Source: Mycobacteroides chelonae CCUG 47445
GTDB lineage: Bacteria > Actinomycetota > Actinomycetes > Mycobacteriales > Mycobacteriaceae
DNA: 64,000 bases
Direction of reading: 5' to 3'
NCBI RefSeq assembly: GCF_001632805.1
Contig: NZ_CP007220.1
Location: 2,790,001 to 2,854,000 of the forward strand
In this document: positions 9,877 to 22,952 of the stretch, piece by piece
Position numbering within the stretch: the stretch's first letter is position 1
How the letters are laid out: every line of letters starts with the position of its first letter
Position numbers and translations under genes: made by a program
The notes under the pieces: model-generated
The model's input: the letters and a program-made list of their open reading frames with translations, nothing else
What the model was told of the DNA's origin: nothing
Databases searched by the model: none

Positions 9877-11112
9877 GACGGCATCCACAATACGGCTTGC
9901 CATCAGAACTTTGGTGCCGTGCTCCAACACGACTTCGGCGATCTCACCACCAGGTTGAGCGGACAGCAGCCATCCATCGTTGCTATCCACCTCAAAGGCT
10001 CGCCCCTCGCCAACTGCGTTGACTACCAACAGATCACAGCCCTTGCGCGTCAGCTTGGCGCGGGCGTGGAACAGTACGTCGCCGTTGGCGTCACCGGTTT
10101 CGGCCGCAAACCCGACGATGGCCCGCATCCTGGGCAGCTGTCCGTCTGAGCGCGCACGGACCACCCCCGCCAACACGTCGGCGTTACGCAGTAACTCGAT
10201 GGGCGCATCGACGGGATTCTCACCGTCAGCGCCGTGGCTCTTTTTGATCTTGCTGGTCGCAACGTGCGCGGGCCGGAAATCGGCCACGGCGGCCGCCATG
10301 ATCAACACCTCGGCCGCCGGCGCGTGTTTGGTCACCGCATCTTGTAATTGCGCGGCAGAGCTGATGTGCACGACGTCGACTCCGGCCGGGTCGGGCAACC
10401 CGACGGTATGGCCCGCGATGAGCGTGACCTCGGCGCCGCGCTGTGCGGCCACCCGCGCGATCGCGTATCCCTGCTTACCGGAACTGCGGTTTCCGATAAA
10501 GCGCACGGGATCCAGAGGCTCCCGGGTGCCACCGGCCGTGACCAGGACGCGCACACCTGCCAGATCGTGCGGGAGAGCATCGGCTCGCGCCAGCAGCAGC
10601 TGGGCCAGGGCCGTGATTTCCTGGGCCTCGGGAAGGCGGCCCGGACCGGTGTCCGCGCCGGTAAGGCGTCCTGACGCGGGCTCTAAGACCACAGCCCCAT
10701 GGCTCCGCAATGTCGCCACATTCTGCTGCGTTGCGGGGTGCTGCCACATCTCCGTGTGCATCGCGGGCGCGAACAGGACCGGACAACGCGCGGTCAGCAG
10801 GGTTGCGGTCAGTAGATCGTCGGCACGGCCAGTGGCCGCGCGGGCCAAAAGATCGGCAGTGGCAGGAGCGACCACGACAAGGTCTGCGTCCTGCCCGAGC
10901 CGCACATGCGGGACCTGCGGAACATCGTCGAACACCCCGGTTCGCGCCGGCTCACCCGAGAGCGCCTCAAAGGTGGCGGCACCCACGAACTGCAGGGCCG
11001 ACTCGGTCGGTACGACCCGGACGCTGTGTCCGGCCTCCGCGAGTTGGCGCACCACAGTGCAGGCCTTGTACGCGGCGATTCCCCCGCCTACTCCGACGAT
11101 GATCCGCGACAC
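9859..11112 (-). CDS. coaBC: Bifunctional phosphopantothenoylcysteine decarboxylase / phosphopantothenate-cysteine ligase
   Basis: 417-residue fusion making 4'-phosphopantetheine precursors of coenzyme A. The N-terminal flavin decarboxylase (CoaC, about 1-180) has GGIAAYKA, the active histidine in VPHVRLGQ and PAMHTEMW. The C-terminal ligase (CoaB) has the NRSSGKQG asparagine, VMAAAVADFRP-type segment, the catalytic lysine in SKIKK and GFAAETGD. It starts with GTG. It follows rpoZ by about 50 bp, and that gap holds a copy of the short intercistronic repeat. Confidence 0.96.
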   Translation of the reverse strand: MSRIIVGVGGGIAAYKACTVVRQLAEAGHSVRVVPTESALQFVGAATFEALSGEPARTGVFDDVPQVPHVRLGQDADLVVVAPATADLLARAATGRADDLLTATLLTARCPVLFAPAMHTEMWQHPATQQNVATLRSHGAVVLEPASGRLTGADTGPGRLPEAQEITALAQLLLARADALPHDLAGVRVLVTAGGTREPLDPVRFIGNRSSGKQGYAIARVAAQRGAEVTLIAGHTVGLPDPAGVDVVHISSAAQLQDAVTKHAPAAEVLIMAAAVADFRPAHVATSKIKKSHGADGENPVDAPIELLRNADVLAGVVRARSDGQLPRMRAIVGFAAETGDANGDVLFHARAKLTRKGCDLLVVNAVGEGRAFEVDSNDGWLLSAQPGGEIAEVVLEHGTKVLMASRIVDAVAGLCQ

Positions 11113-11132
11113 AGCCGGACCTCAGGCCCGAT

Positions 11133-11158
11133 GCTCTTCGCGCGAGCCGCTCATCGCA
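11133..11158 (-). repeat. Short intercistronic repeat, copy 1
   Basis: 26-bp element reading, on the minus strand, CGATGAGC, then a variable block, then GCGCGAAGAGC. It is 24/26 identical to the copy at 15035. It lies between the rpoZ stop and the coaBC start, both on the minus strand. Confidence 0.65.
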
Positions 11159-11162
11159 GCTT

Positions 11163-11471
11163 CTACTCGCCTTCGGTGTGCTCAAGCAGGTCGCCGTGGA
11201 TCTCGCGCAGCGCGATCGACAGCGGCTTCTCCTGCAGACCCGGCTCGACCAGCGGCCCCACGTACTCGAGGATGCCATCGCCCAGCTGGTTGTAGTAGTC
11301 GTTGATCTGGCGTGCACGCTTGGCTGCGTAGATCACGAGCGCGTACTTGCTCGAAGCCCGCGCCAGCAGCTCGTCGATCGGCGGGTTGGTGATACCCAGC
11401 GGCGTGTCGAGCGCGGCGTCGTAGCTTTCGGTGCCCGGTTCGACGATGACGTCAGTCTGGGAGGTGCTCAC
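11163..11471 (-). CDS. rpoZ: RNA polymerase omega subunit
   Basis: 102 residues with a GTG start. Small RNAP subunit that helps fold and assemble beta-prime. Omega hallmarks are [21 protein letters not shown] and [10 protein letters not shown], followed by the actinobacterial C-terminal part ([23 protein letters not shown]). It sits between gmk and coaBC as in other mycobacteria. Confidence 0.95.
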   Translation of the reverse strand: MSTSQTDVIVEPGTESYDAALDTPLGITNPPIDELLARASSKYALVIYAAKRARQINDYYNQLGDGILEYVGPLVEPGLQEKPLSIALREIHGDLLEHTEGE

Positions 11472-11549
11472 TAAGAAATCTCCTGGATAGGTATATGGCG
11501 CTGAATATGGCGGGCGCGGTATTCGCAGTCTTTGTTCATGCGCTGCCGA

Positions 11550-12119
11550 TTAACGTCCGACCAATAACGATACCAACTGTGCGCAGGCATTTTCCAACTG
11601 GTCATTGACGACGACGACATCAAAGTCGCTTTGAGCCGCCATTTCGACCTCGGCGGTTTCCAATCGCCGGGCGATCACGGCCTCCGATTCGGTGCCCCGG
11701 CCGGTAAGCCGCTGCACCAGCGCATCCCAGCTCGGTGGCGACAGGAAGACGGTCAGCGCCTGCGGAAGTACCGCCTTGATGGCGCGGGCACCGGCCAGAT
11801 CGACCTCGATGAGGGTCGGCCGGCCGGCCTCCATCGCCTCGTGAACAGGCGCCGCAGGGGTTCCTGAACGCTGCAAGCCGCCGTGAATATCGGCCCATTC
11901 CAGCAGCGCACCGGTGTCAATGAGCCGCTGGAACTCCTCCGTGGTGACGAAGTGATAGTCCACGCCGTCCACCTCACCGGGCCTCGGGGCCCTGGTGGTG
12001 GCGGAGACGCTGAAGAAAAGACCATCCACGTCATCGCGTAACCGATGCACCACGGTGGACTTACCGACGGCTGAGGGGCCGGATAGGACTACTACCCGGC
12101 CCCTCGTCGAAGCTGTCAT
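11550..12119 (-). CDS. gmk: Guanylate kinase
   Basis: 189 residues. Phosphorylates GMP to GDP for GTP and dGTP synthesis. It has the P-loop GPSAVGKST, the GMP-binding [19 protein letters not shown] and the [10 protein letters not shown] segment. The ATG at 12119 ([14 protein letters not shown]) was chosen because a longer in-frame start would overlap mihF. The gap to mihF is 10 bp, so the two are co-transcribed. Confidence 0.94.
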   Translation of the reverse strand: MTASTRGRVVVLSGPSAVGKSTVVHRLRDDVDGLFFSVSATTRAPRPGEVDGVDYHFVTTEEFQRLIDTGALLEWADIHGGLQRSGTPAAPVHEAMEAGRPTLIEVDLAGARAIKAVLPQALTVFLSPPSWDALVQRLTGRGTESEAVIARRLETAEVEMAAQSDFDVVVVNDQLENACAQLVSLLVGR

Positions 12120-12129
12120 CTGGAGAAGA

Positions 12130-12447
12130 TCAGGAGAAGTCGAACCGCTCCAGCAGCGCCTTGCGCTGACGGTCGCCGAGGCCACGCAGACGGCGGGTCG
12201 GGGCGATCTCCAGCTCGGTCATGATCTCCTGCGCCTTGACCTTGCCGACCTTGGGCAGGGCTTCCAGCAGTGCGGAAACCTTCATCTTGCCGAGGACCTC
12301 GTCGGTCTCGGCGTCCTTGAGCACCTGCTTGAGATTGGTGCCGCCTTTCTTGAGCTTCTCCTTGAGCTCGGCCCGGGCGCGGCGGGCGGCAGCCGCCTTC
12401 GCCAACGCGGCGGCACGCTGCTCGTCAGTCAACTGTGGAAGGGCCAC
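12130..12447 (-). CDS. mihF: Mycobacterial integration host factor (nucleoid-associated protein)
   Basis: 105-residue basic DNA-binding protein starting [19 protein letters not shown], with the actinobacterial IHF helix-two-turn-helix part ([25 protein letters not shown]). It shapes the nucleoid and is required for mycobacteriophage L5 integration in M. smegmatis. It starts with GTG behind a GGAGGA site 3-4 bases away. A long non-coding leader lies upstream. Confidence 0.95.
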   Translation of the reverse strand: MALPQLTDEQRAAALAKAAAARRARAELKEKLKKGGTNLKQVLKDAETDEVLGKMKVSALLEALPKVGKVKAQEIMTELEIAPTRRLRGLGDRQRKALLERFDFS

Positions 12448-12904
12448 GATTCCTCCGTCTCATACGAAACTCGTCGGTTTTTCTGATCGGCTGGAAAACA
12501 ACCAGCCAGCGACAGCGACCGTACCCACGCCAACCGACATATGTGAACCCCACCCCCCTCATCTCGGGGAAAATCGCCTGCTAGAGGGGCCGCAGGCGAT
12601 CCTGCCGAGCAACCATCGCTTCCATGCGTTCCGACCCGGCATTTCTGCAGGTCAAGATTGAATGATATTGCCGCACAGTATGTTTCACGCAGAGTTGACA
12701 ACACCGCCGATTCTTGTACCTGAACCGGAGACAAGCAAACCGTGATTGCCATGAGGGCAAACTGAAAATCTTGTGTGAATCTCGTGTTGCGCGTGTCGCG
12801 ACCCGTCAACGTTCAGTTGAAGAGGCGCAGGTGAGAATGCCGGCGAGCAGGCGCCCGGGAAGTTGTTTAGCAAGGCACAGCAGTTGCTGGGTAGGGTGCG
12901 CCAT
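12448..12904. other. 457-bp intergenic region between mihF (minus) and the acyltransferase (plus)
   Basis: No convincing coding sequence. It holds the divergent promoters, a GGCTGG/CCAGCC stem-loop near 12488-12509, and a terminator-like hairpin (listed separately). A TTGACA hexamer at 12695 points toward the plus gene but has no good -10 at the usual spacing. Confidence 0.6.
12568..12600 (-). terminator. Terminator-like hairpin upstream of mihF
   Basis: On the minus strand ATCGCCTGC (12600-12592) pairs perfectly with GCAGGCGAT (12581-12573) around a 10-base loop and runs into TTTTCCCC. This is the form of an intrinsic terminator, yet no minus-strand gene lies upstream for about 300 bp. It is either an attenuator in the mihF leader or the end of an unannotated small RNA. 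Confidence 0.55.
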
Positions 12905-14224
12905 ATGGGTGATTCCACGCGCCCATCACGTGAGCGTGATCGGGTATTGGATGCCGTGAGGCTCGTGTCACTGGCCACCGTCGTGGCCTATCACGTCCTC
13001 GCGGGCAGCCCCACTATCGTCAAGGGCAAACCAGCCATGTCCGCGAATTACAACGTGCATTGGCTATTCTGGCTGATCCCGTTGATGCCCCTGTTCTTTT
13101 TTGCGGGTGCGGCAGCAAATCTCCATTCCTGGGAATCCGGCAGGTCCTGGGGGCAGTTTCTGATGAGCCGGACGACGCGGCTTTTTCGCCCGGTGTTCTA
13201 CTTCCTCGTCTTCGTCGCACTGGTGACCACCTTGCTGCGCATCACCATGGGCAATTCCAGACAACTCCTGTATCTCGAGATGCGACATATCGAGCTGCTT
13301 TGGTACGTCGGCGCGTATCTGCTGACACTTGCGTTCATGCCGTGGCTGGCCCGCATTCGCACCGGACGCCAACTGGGCTGGTTCATCGCGACGATGTGCC
13401 TGCTCACAGCCCTGGTGGACACCATCAGCGTGGTCACCGATACCTGGGTGATGACGGGTTGGATCAACATGATCTTCATGTGGTTGGTACCCGCCGCATT
13501 GGGTATCGCCTATCAGCGCGCCCTGGTCCCCCGCCGGGTCGCCATGGCGGCCGCGGCCGTCGCATTGGGTGTCACCGTCGCATTGGCCATCCTGGGGCCC
13601 TATCCGTCCGGGCTGATCGCCAACATGCCGCCGACTCTGCTGCTCGCGGTCAGCGCCATTCTCGAATGCATGCTGGTCATCGCTTTCGCCCCGGCCATCA
13701 ACCGCTGGCTGCAGGGGGTGCGGACATGGACGTTCCTCCAGGTCTGCAATAGCGGCAGCATGACGATCTACCTATGGCATTGGGTGGTGACGTTCCTGCT
13801 GTCCTACGGGGTTTACCTGGCCCTTCGCATCGGACTGGTAAGCCCTCGCGACGCCTGGTACTGGCCTGGGAACGTACTGCGGCTGGTCATCGTCTGCGCC
13901 ATCGTGGCCGTGTTCTTCGTCCCACTGCGGGCCACAGAACGTCGTGCGCTGCCGTGGTGGGACCGTCCGGTGCCCTCGATGAGCACGAGACGCGATATCG
14001 CGGTCGGTGTCCTGGTGCTGATCGGCGCGATACTGACGCTCGTCTACACCCGGATCTATGTGATCAATCCGCTCTGGGGCGGGTTCACACCCATCGGACG
14101 CTGGGTTGTCGTGGCGTCACTGATACCACTGGCGGCCGCACGCGCACTTTGCCGAAAACCGTTGCACAGCAACGCGAATACTTCAGAGAATCAATTCTCG
14201 CTTGCTCATTCGGCACGCAGATAG
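12905..14224 (+). CDS. Acyltransferase 3 family integral membrane protein
   Basis: 439-residue protein with about ten to twelve hydrophobic helices. The first helix contains VVAYHVL, whose histidine (about residue 30) is in the position of the family catalytic His. Such enzymes O-acylate sugars, lipids or peptidoglycan at the membrane. The ATG at 12905 starts [19 protein letters not shown]; a TTG at 12863 in the same frame is an alternative. It overlaps the 3' end of pyrF tail to tail by 19 bp. The substrate is not predictable. Confidence 0.75.
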   Translation: MGDSTRPSRERDRVLDAVRLVSLATVVAYHVLAGSPTIVKGKPAMSANYNVHWLFWLIPLMPLFFFAGAAANLHSWESGRSWGQFLMSRTTRLFRPVFYFLVFVALVTTLLRITMGNSRQLLYLEMRHIELLWYVGAYLLTLAFMPWLARIRTGRQLGWFIATMCLLTALVDTISVVTDTWVMTGWINMIFMWLVPAALGIAYQRALVPRRVAMAAAAVALGVTVALAILGPYPSGLIANMPPTLLLAVSAILECMLVIAFAPAINRWLQGVRTWTFLQVCNSGSMTIYLWHWVVTFLLSYGVYLALRIGLVSPRDAWYWPGNVLRLVIVCAIVAVFFVPLRATERRALPWWDRPVPSMSTRRDIAVGVLVLIGAILTLVYTRIYVINPLWGGFTPIGRWVVVASLIPLAAARALCRKPLHSNANTSENQFSLAHSARR

Positions 14225-15024
14225 GCGACGCTGTCCCGCAGCCTCGACACGGCCGCACGCAGCGCCGCGACGTCGGGCCCCTCGCGCAGCACCTCACGCG
14301 AGACCGCCGGTAACAATAGCGATCCCGGAGCCCCACCCAAGCCACGCAGATCCTCGGGCTTACCGCCCTGTGCCCCGAGCCCCGGCACAAGAACAGGGCC
14401 GCCGATCGACGACAGATCCGGCGGATCGGTGACGGTGACCCCGACCACGACACCCACAGATCCCGGACCGGCCTCCTTGGCGTTCAGCGCGGCCACCTGG
14501 TCCACCATCGCCTGTGCGACGGTCAGCTCCCCGGCGAGCGCCCGCTGCACCGGTGGCGCCTCGGGATTGGAGGTCGCGGCAAGGACAAAGACGCCACGGT
14601 CACGTTCACGCGCCAGGTCCAGCAGCGGAGACAATGATCCAAAGCCCAGATACGGCGAGGCAGTGACCGCATCAGAGCTCAACGGTGAATCGCCCAGCCA
14701 AGCCTGTGCATACGCGGCCATCGTTGATCCGATGTCCCCGCGCTTGGCATCGGCCAGCAACAGCACACCAGCCTCGCGGAGCCCCGCGATGGTCCGTTCC
14801 AGCACCGCATACCCTGCAGCACCATAGGTTTCGAAGAACGCCACCTGCGGCTTGACGATCGCCACCTCGGCGAAGGCCTCCACACAGATATCGCTGAACC
14901 GGGCCAGACCCGACGCGTCGGCGTCCAGCCCCCAGGCGCGTAGCAGCTCAGGATGCGGATCGATGCCCACGCACAGCGGGCCACGGGACGCGGTGGCCGC
15001 CTGCAGCCGTGCGCCGAACGTCAC
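14206..15024 (-). CDS. pyrF: Orotidine 5'-phosphate decarboxylase (type 2)
   Basis: 272 residues. Last step of UMP synthesis, OMP to UMP. The type-2 active site [19 protein letters not shown] (Asp-Lys-Asp) is clear, as is [11 protein letters not shown] near the N terminus. GTG 15024 ([13 protein letters not shown]) was chosen by comparison with the family, with the upstream reading frame falling in a repeat. It is the last gene of the pyr operon, 28 bp after carB. Confidence 0.95.
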   Translation of the reverse strand: MTFGARLQAATASRGPLCVGIDPHPELLRAWGLDADASGLARFSDICVEAFAEVAIVKPQVAFFETYGAAGYAVLERTIAGLREAGVLLLADAKRGDIGSTMAAYAQAWLGDSPLSSDAVTASPYLGFGSLSPLLDLARERDRGVFVLAATSNPEAPPVQRALAGELTVAQAMVDQVAALNAKEAGPGSVGVVVGVTVTDPPDLSSIGGPVLVPGLGAQGGKPEDLRGLGGAPGSLLLPAVSREVLREGPDVAALRAAVSRLRDSVAYLRAE

Positions 15025-15034
15025 CGGACCCACC

Positions 15035-15052
15035 GCTCTTCGCGCAAGCGGC

Positions 15053-15060
<8 letters not shown>
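15035..15060 (-). repeat. Short intercistronic repeat, copy 2
   Basis: Same 26-bp element as at 11133 (24/26) and 31863 (24/26). Its CGATGA end contains the carB stop codon, and the rest fills the gap before the pyrF start. Confidence 0.65.
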
Positions 15061-18390
<3,330 letters not shown>

Positions 18391-18391
<1 letters not shown>

Positions 18392-19521
18392 CAGCGATTA
18401 CCCCGATTCTCAAGTGCCGTGACGAACTGGTCAAAGAGGTACTCGGCGTCATGAGGTCCCGCCGCCGCCTCCGGGTGGTACTGCACCGAGAAAGCCGATC
18501 CGTCCAACAGCCGGATCCCTTCCACCGTGCCATCGTTGGCGCAGGTGTGGCTTACCTCGGCGCGCCCGAACGGCGTATCGAACTGCTCACCCGCCTCACC
18601 TTCGAGGGCGAAGCCGTGGTTCTGCGCGGTGATCGCGACCCGGCCCGTCGCGTGATCGATGACCGGGATGTTGATGCCGCGATGCCCGAAGGTCATCTTG
18701 TAGGTGGACCTGCCCAATGCCCGGCCCAGCAGCTGATTACCGAAGCAGATGCCGAACAGCGGGATTTTCTGTTGCAGCACCGCCTGTGTCACCGCCACCA
18801 CGTGATCCGCGGTGGCCGGGTCCCCCGGCCCGTTGGACAGGAACACGCCGTCTGGCGCCAGTGCGAGCAGCTCGTCCGGGCTGATGGACGAGGGCACCAC
18901 CTGTACGCGGATACCGCGTTGCGTGAAGTTGCGTGGGGTGTTGGTCTTGATCCCCAGGTCCAGAGCGGCCACGGTGAACCGATGCGCGCCATCGGGTTCC
19001 ACGATGTAGGTGTCGTCGGTGCTCACCTCTCCTGCCAGGTCAGCACCCAGCATCGAGGGCTGGCCGTTGACCCGCGACAGCAGGAAGTCGGTGGGCGCGT
19101 CGGCAACTGTCCCGCTGAAGATGCCCGCCTTCATGGACCCGCGGGTACGCAGGTGACGGACGACCGCCCGGGTGTCGATTCCGGCGATACCGACGATGTG
19201 CTGTCCCTTGAGGGCATCATCCAGGGACCCTGTGGCACGCCAATTCGAGACCCGGTTCGAGGGGTCGCGCACCGCGTATCCGGCGACCCAGATCTTTCCG
19301 CCGCGGCTCTCGTCGTCCTCGTCGTTCCATCCGGTATTGCCGATCTGCGGCGCTGTCGCCACCACGATCTGCCGGTGATAGCTCGGGTCGGTCAGGGTTT
19401 CTTGGTAACCCGACATGGCCGTGCAGAACACCGCCTCGCCGAGAGTTTCACCCACCGCCCCGAACGGCTTACCGGTGAACACCCGCCCGTCTTCGAGAAC
19501 GAGCACCGCCTTGTCACTCAT
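18391..19521 (-). CDS. carA: Carbamoyl phosphate synthase small (glutaminase) subunit
   Basis: 376 residues, class I glutamine amidotransferase delivering ammonia to CarB. The triad is visible: Cys in [14 protein letters not shown], His and Glu in [11 protein letters not shown]. The ATG at 19521 ([21 protein letters not shown]) overlaps the preceding gene by 4 bp (ATGA) and gives the normal family length. The open frame continues upstream but without homology. Confidence 0.96.
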
Positions 19522-20015
19522 GACGCCTGCTTCCATTCCTGATATTCGCTTCGCGGTCGTGCCAAAAATCCGGTGTCGATCTCGGTGCCCGAGGGCAGCC
19601 GCCACCGGATCGCAAGAATTCCTTCGTGGGTGAGCACCTTGCCCGCCAGCGCCTTTGCCGTACGGATCTCGGTGATGACATCGGCGGGGATCCAGATGTC
19701 CGCGGTGCCGCTGCGTTCCAGCAGGATCCCGCCCGTGTATCTGGTCAAGGTGGCGTTCGCGCGGTAGCCCAAGTCGCCCACCGCGATTCGGTCCTGCCAG
19801 TCCGGCGCGATGGTGCTGCCGACGTAGAGGCCGTCCGCGGGATCGATGACGATGTCGCCGCGCTCGGCGGGCACCACGGGCAGTTCCCCCACGGTGTCGA
19901 TCTGACGTTGGCCGCGTGCGCGCCAGCCGCGCCACATCAGGCGGGCGAGCAGCACAGTCAAGGTGAGCGAGGCGCCCGCCATGATGAGGGCACCGATGAA
20001 GTCGCCGTGGTTCAC
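19518..20015 (-). CDS. Membrane-anchored protein of the pyr operon (Rv1382-like)
   Basis: 165 residues. One N-terminal transmembrane helix (about 8-28, [20 protein letters not shown]) is followed by an Arg-rich stretch and a cytosolic beta-rich domain resembling a PH-like fold. It overlaps both pyrC and carA by 4 bp, so it is strictly co-translated with pyrimidine enzymes. M. tuberculosis has the same gene in the same place. Function unknown; an anchoring or regulatory role is a guess from position only. Confidence 0.8.
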   Translation of the reverse strand: MNHGDFIGALIMAGASLTLTVLLARLMWRGWRARGQRQIDTVGELPVVPAERGDIVIDPADGLYVGSTIAPDWQDRIAVGDLGYRANATLTRYTGGILLERSGTADIWIPADVITEIRTAKALAGKVLTHEGILAIRWRLPSGTEIDTGFLARPRSEYQEWKQAS

Positions 20016-21313
20016 TGGGTCACCTTGCCGTCCCGTGCGGTGATGCGGCCGCGCAGCAGCGTCGCGGTCACGATGGCAGGCAACGTCATCGATTCGAATG
20101 GGGTGTTGGCCGACTTGCTGGCCAATCCGTCGCCACTGACGGTCCAGGTGGCGTCGGGGTCAACGATCGTCAGGTTGGCGGGCTCGCCGACTGCCAACGG
20201 ACGCCCCTGATCGGGCAGACCGACGATCTGCGCCGGCCGCTCACTCATCACTCTGGCGATATCGCGCCAAGTCAGCAATCCTGTTTTCACCATGGTCTCC
20301 ACGACCACCGACAGCGCAGTCTCCAACCCGAGCATTCCGGGGCGGGCCGCCGCGAACTCGCAGCATTTCTCGTGATCGGCGTGCGGTGCGTGATCGGTTG
20401 CCACACAGTCGATCACCCCGTCGGCGAGGGCCTGACGCAATGCCTGAGCATCGGTCGACTCCCGCAGCGGCGGATTTACCCGATACACGCCGTCATAGGA
20501 GGCCAGCCGGCCGTCATCGAGCAGCAGATGGTGCGGTGTCACCTCGGCGGTGATGGAAATACCTTGCCCCTTGGCCCATTTGAGCAACTCGACGGTGCCG
20601 GCGGTGGACGCGTGACAGATGTGCACCGGAGCGCCGCTGTCACGGGACAAGATGGCATCCCGCGCGACGATGGATTCCTCAGCTGCGCGGGGCCATCCGG
20701 TCAGGCCCAACTTGGCCGCGTGGGCCCCCTCATGCGCCACCGATCCGACAGTGAGCCGCGGTTCCTCGGCATGTTGTGCGATGAGCACGCCCAAGCCCTT
20801 GGCGTACTCGAGAGCGCGCCGCATGATCAGCGGATCATGCACGCATTTGCCGTCATCGGAGAACATCCGCACCCGGCCCGCGCCCCGCGCCATCATCGCC
20901 ATCTCGGTGAGCTGCTTGCCTTCCAGCCCTACCGTGACGGCGCCCACCGGATGTACGTCGACCAATCCGACCTGCTGGCCGCGCTGCCACACGTGATCGG
21001 TTACCACGGGGCTGTCCGCAACCGGGTTCGTGTTGGCCATCGCGAAGACGGCGGTGTACCCACCCAAAGCCGCTGCCGCCGAGCCCGAGTCGATGGTCTC
21101 GGTGTCTTCACGCCCCGGTTCGCGCAGATGCGTGTGTAGATCGACGAATCCCGGCAGCAGCACCTGCCCCGGCGCCTCGATGGCGGTGTCGACTTCCGTC
21201 TCGATACCCGCTCCGATACCGGCCTCGATGCGGGTGATCTGGCCGTCTTCGATGAGGACGTCGACCTGCTCGCCCTCCCCGTACAGCAGTACCCCCTTGA
21301 TCAGGACACTCAT
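20012..21313 (-). CDS. pyrC: Dihydroorotase (class I)
   Basis: 433 residues. Cyclises N-carbamoyl-aspartate to dihydroorotate. Zinc ligands are visible in [19 protein letters not shown] and VATDHAPH, with aspartate (MFSDDGKC) replacing the carboxylated lysine as in class I enzymes. It has 4-bp overlaps with pyrB upstream and the membrane-protein gene downstream. Confidence 0.96.
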   Translation of the reverse strand: MSVLIKGVLLYGEGEQVDVLIEDGQITRIEAGIGAGIETEVDTAIEAPGQVLLPGFVDLHTHLREPGREDTETIDSGSAAAALGGYTAVFAMANTNPVADSPVVTDHVWQRGQQVGLVDVHPVGAVTVGLEGKQLTEMAMMARGAGRVRMFSDDGKCVHDPLIMRRALEYAKGLGVLIAQHAEEPRLTVGSVAHEGAHAAKLGLTGWPRAAEESIVARDAILSRDSGAPVHICHASTAGTVELLKWAKGQGISITAEVTPHHLLLDDGRLASYDGVYRVNPPLRESTDAQALRQALADGVIDCVATDHAPHADHEKCCEFAAARPGMLGLETALSVVVETMVKTGLLTWRDIARVMSERPAQIVGLPDQGRPLAVGEPANLTIVDPDATWTVSGDGLASKSANTPFESMTLPAIVTATLLRGRITARDGKVTQ

Positions 21314-22266
21314 GCGGGCACCGCCTCGGAGCTATCGGAGGACCCGACCAGCAGGTGGAACAGCACGGCCATGCGGATATGCACTCCATTCGATACCTGT
21401 TGCAGAACAGCTGATTGCGAAGAATCAGCCACGGAGGACGCGATTTCCATACCGCGCAGCATCGGGCCCGGATGCAGCACCACCGCGTGTTCGGAGAGCA
21501 GCCGCTGCCGGGCCTCGGACAACCCGTACAGCACCGAATACTCGCGCGCCGAGGGGAAGAAGCCACCGGTCATACGTTCGGCCTGCACCCGCAGCATCAG
21601 CACCGCGTCGGCACCCGGTAGCTCGGCATCCAAATCATGACTGACCGTCACCGGCCACGTCTCGACGCCGACGGGCAGCAGCGTAGGTGGAGCTACCAGC
21701 ACCACCTCGGCACCGAACGTGTTGAGCAGCAGAGCGTTCGAGCGAGCGACCCGACTGTGCAGGATGTCCCCGACGATCACGACGCGGCGACCTTCCAGAC
21801 CGCCCAGCCGCTGGCGAATGGTGAGCGCGTCAAGCAGTGCCTGTGTCGGATGTTCGTGGGTACCGTCGCCGGCATTGACCACAGCGGGTCCGTCGGCCAG
21901 TCCTTCTGACGTCCACTGCGCAAGCTGCGCGGCGACTCCGGAGGCCGGGTGGCGGACGATCAACGCGTCAGCGCCGATCGCACGCAAGGTCAGGGCGGTG
22001 TCGCGCAGCGACTCACCCTTGGCCACCGAGGAACCGGATGCGCTGACGTTGATCACGTCCGCACTCATCCACTTCCCCGCCACTTCGAAGGAAACCCTTG
22101 TCCGCGTGGAGTTCTCATAGAACATGGTGATGATGGTGCGCCCGCGCAGGGTGGGCAGCTTTTTCACCTCGCGTCCCGCCAGAGCCTGCAGAAACCGGTC
22201 GGCGTCGTCGAGGATCGCGGTCGCCTCGTCGCGGGTCAGGTCGGCAGCCGACAGCAGATGCTTCAC
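21310..22266 (-). CDS. pyrB: Aspartate carbamoyltransferase catalytic subunit
   Basis: 318 residues. Condenses carbamoyl phosphate and aspartate. It has the carbamoyl-phosphate loop [18 protein letters not shown] and the C-terminal HPGPMLRG. No pyrI regulatory subunit is present, as usual for actinobacteria. It is translationally coupled to pyrR by a 4-bp overlap. Confidence 0.96.
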   Translation of the reverse strand: MKHLLSAADLTRDEATAILDDADRFLQALAGREVKKLPTLRGRTIITMFYENSTRTRVSFEVAGKWMSADVINVSASGSSVAKGESLRDTALTLRAIGADALIVRHPASGVAAQLAQWTSEGLADGPAVVNAGDGTHEHPTQALLDALTIRQRLGGLEGRRVVIVGDILHSRVARSNALLLNTFGAEVVLVAPPTLLPVGVETWPVTVSHDLDAELPGADAVLMLRVQAERMTGGFFPSAREYSVLYGLSEARQRLLSEHAVVLHPGPMLRGMEIASSVADSSQSAVLQQVSNGVHIRMAVLFHLLVGSSDSSEAVPA

Positions 22267-22838
22267 GAGGCCTCCCCCTGCGCGCTGTTGATGACCACGG
22301 CGTCGCAGCCGTCGTGTTCGGCCAGCAGCACCTTGACGTCTTCGGAGCGTGCGGTCGGCACGTTCTTGCCGACGTAATCGGCGCGCAGCGGCAGTTCACG
22401 GTGCCCGCGATCAACCAGCACCGCCAGCTGCACCGCACGCGGCCGGCCCAGATCCCGCAGCGCGTCGAGCGCCGAGCGCACGGTGCGGCCCGAGAACAAC
22501 ACGTCGTCGACGAGCACCACCAGCGCACCATCGACCCCACCTTCGGGAATGGAGGTGCGTTCCAGCGGTCGGTGGGGTTTGTTGCGCAAGTCGTCGCGGT
22601 AGAGCGTGATGTCCAGGAATCCGGCGGGCACCTCGACACCGGAGAACTCGGTGATGTGGGCGGCCAATCGTTTGGCCAGGGTCGCGCCGCGTGTCGGGAT
22701 ACCGACCAGCACGACGCGGGGCGCGTCACTGGAATCGGAAAGAGCGGTCTTCTCGATGATTTGATGCGCGATACGCGAGATGGTCCTGCCGACATCTGCG
22801 GCGGACAACAGTTCGCGTCCTTCTGGTAATGCGCCCAC
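22263..22838 (-). CDS. pyrR: PyrR, pyrimidine operon RNA-binding regulator / uracil phosphoribosyltransferase
   Basis: 191 residues. Senses UMP/UTP and represses the pyr operon by binding its leader RNA; it also has uracil phosphoribosyltransferase activity in related bacteria. It carries the PRPP motif [19 protein letters not shown] and the family N-terminal part [22 protein letters not shown] 22838 was chosen because AAGGAGG lies 12 bases upstream and the length matches M. tuberculosis PyrR. A more upstream GTG (22868) falls inside the PyrR-binding loop itself. First gene of the operon. Confidence 0.93.
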   Translation of the reverse strand: MGALPEGRELLSAADVGRTISRIAHQIIEKTALSDSSDAPRVVLVGIPTRGATLAKRLAAHITEFSGVEVPAGFLDITLYRDDLRNKPHRPLERTSIPEGGVDGALVVLVDDVLFSGRTVRSALDALRDLGRPRAVQLAVLVDRGHRELPLRADYVGKNVPTARSEDVKVLLAEHDGCDAVVINSAQGEAS

Positions 22839-22850
22839 GCTTACGCGAGA

Positions 22851-22857
22851 CCTCCTT
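22851..22857 (-). promoter_or_regulatory. Ribosome binding site of pyrR
   Basis: AAGGAGG on the minus strand, 12 bases before GTG 22838 and directly next to the PyrR-binding loop. The spacing is longer than usual, and this site decides the pyrR start. Confidence 0.7.
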
Positions 22858-22861
22858 CTCC

Positions 22862-22873
22862 GCCTCACTGGAC
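22862..22873 (-). promoter_or_regulatory. PyrR-binding loop in the pyr leader RNA
   Basis: Minus-strand RNA reads GUCCAGUGAGGC flanked by CCG and CGG that can pair, close to the Bacillus-type PyrR recognition loop (AGUCCAGAGAGGCU). It ends 4 bases before the AAGGAGG ribosome binding site. Bound PyrR could therefore block initiation. Translational repression of this type has been shown in Mycobacterium smegmatis. Confidence 0.8.
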
Positions 22874-22952
22874 GGATCGTTAAAGGATGTCACTTATCGC
22901 CAGGGAGCTTAGCATCCGGGCGCCCACCGGCCTCGGCTGACAGGATGGAGTT

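Noticed and set aside
12695..12723. TTGACA promoter for the acyltransferase gene
   Set aside because: The -35 is perfect but the hexamer 17 bp later (ACCTGA) is a poor -10.
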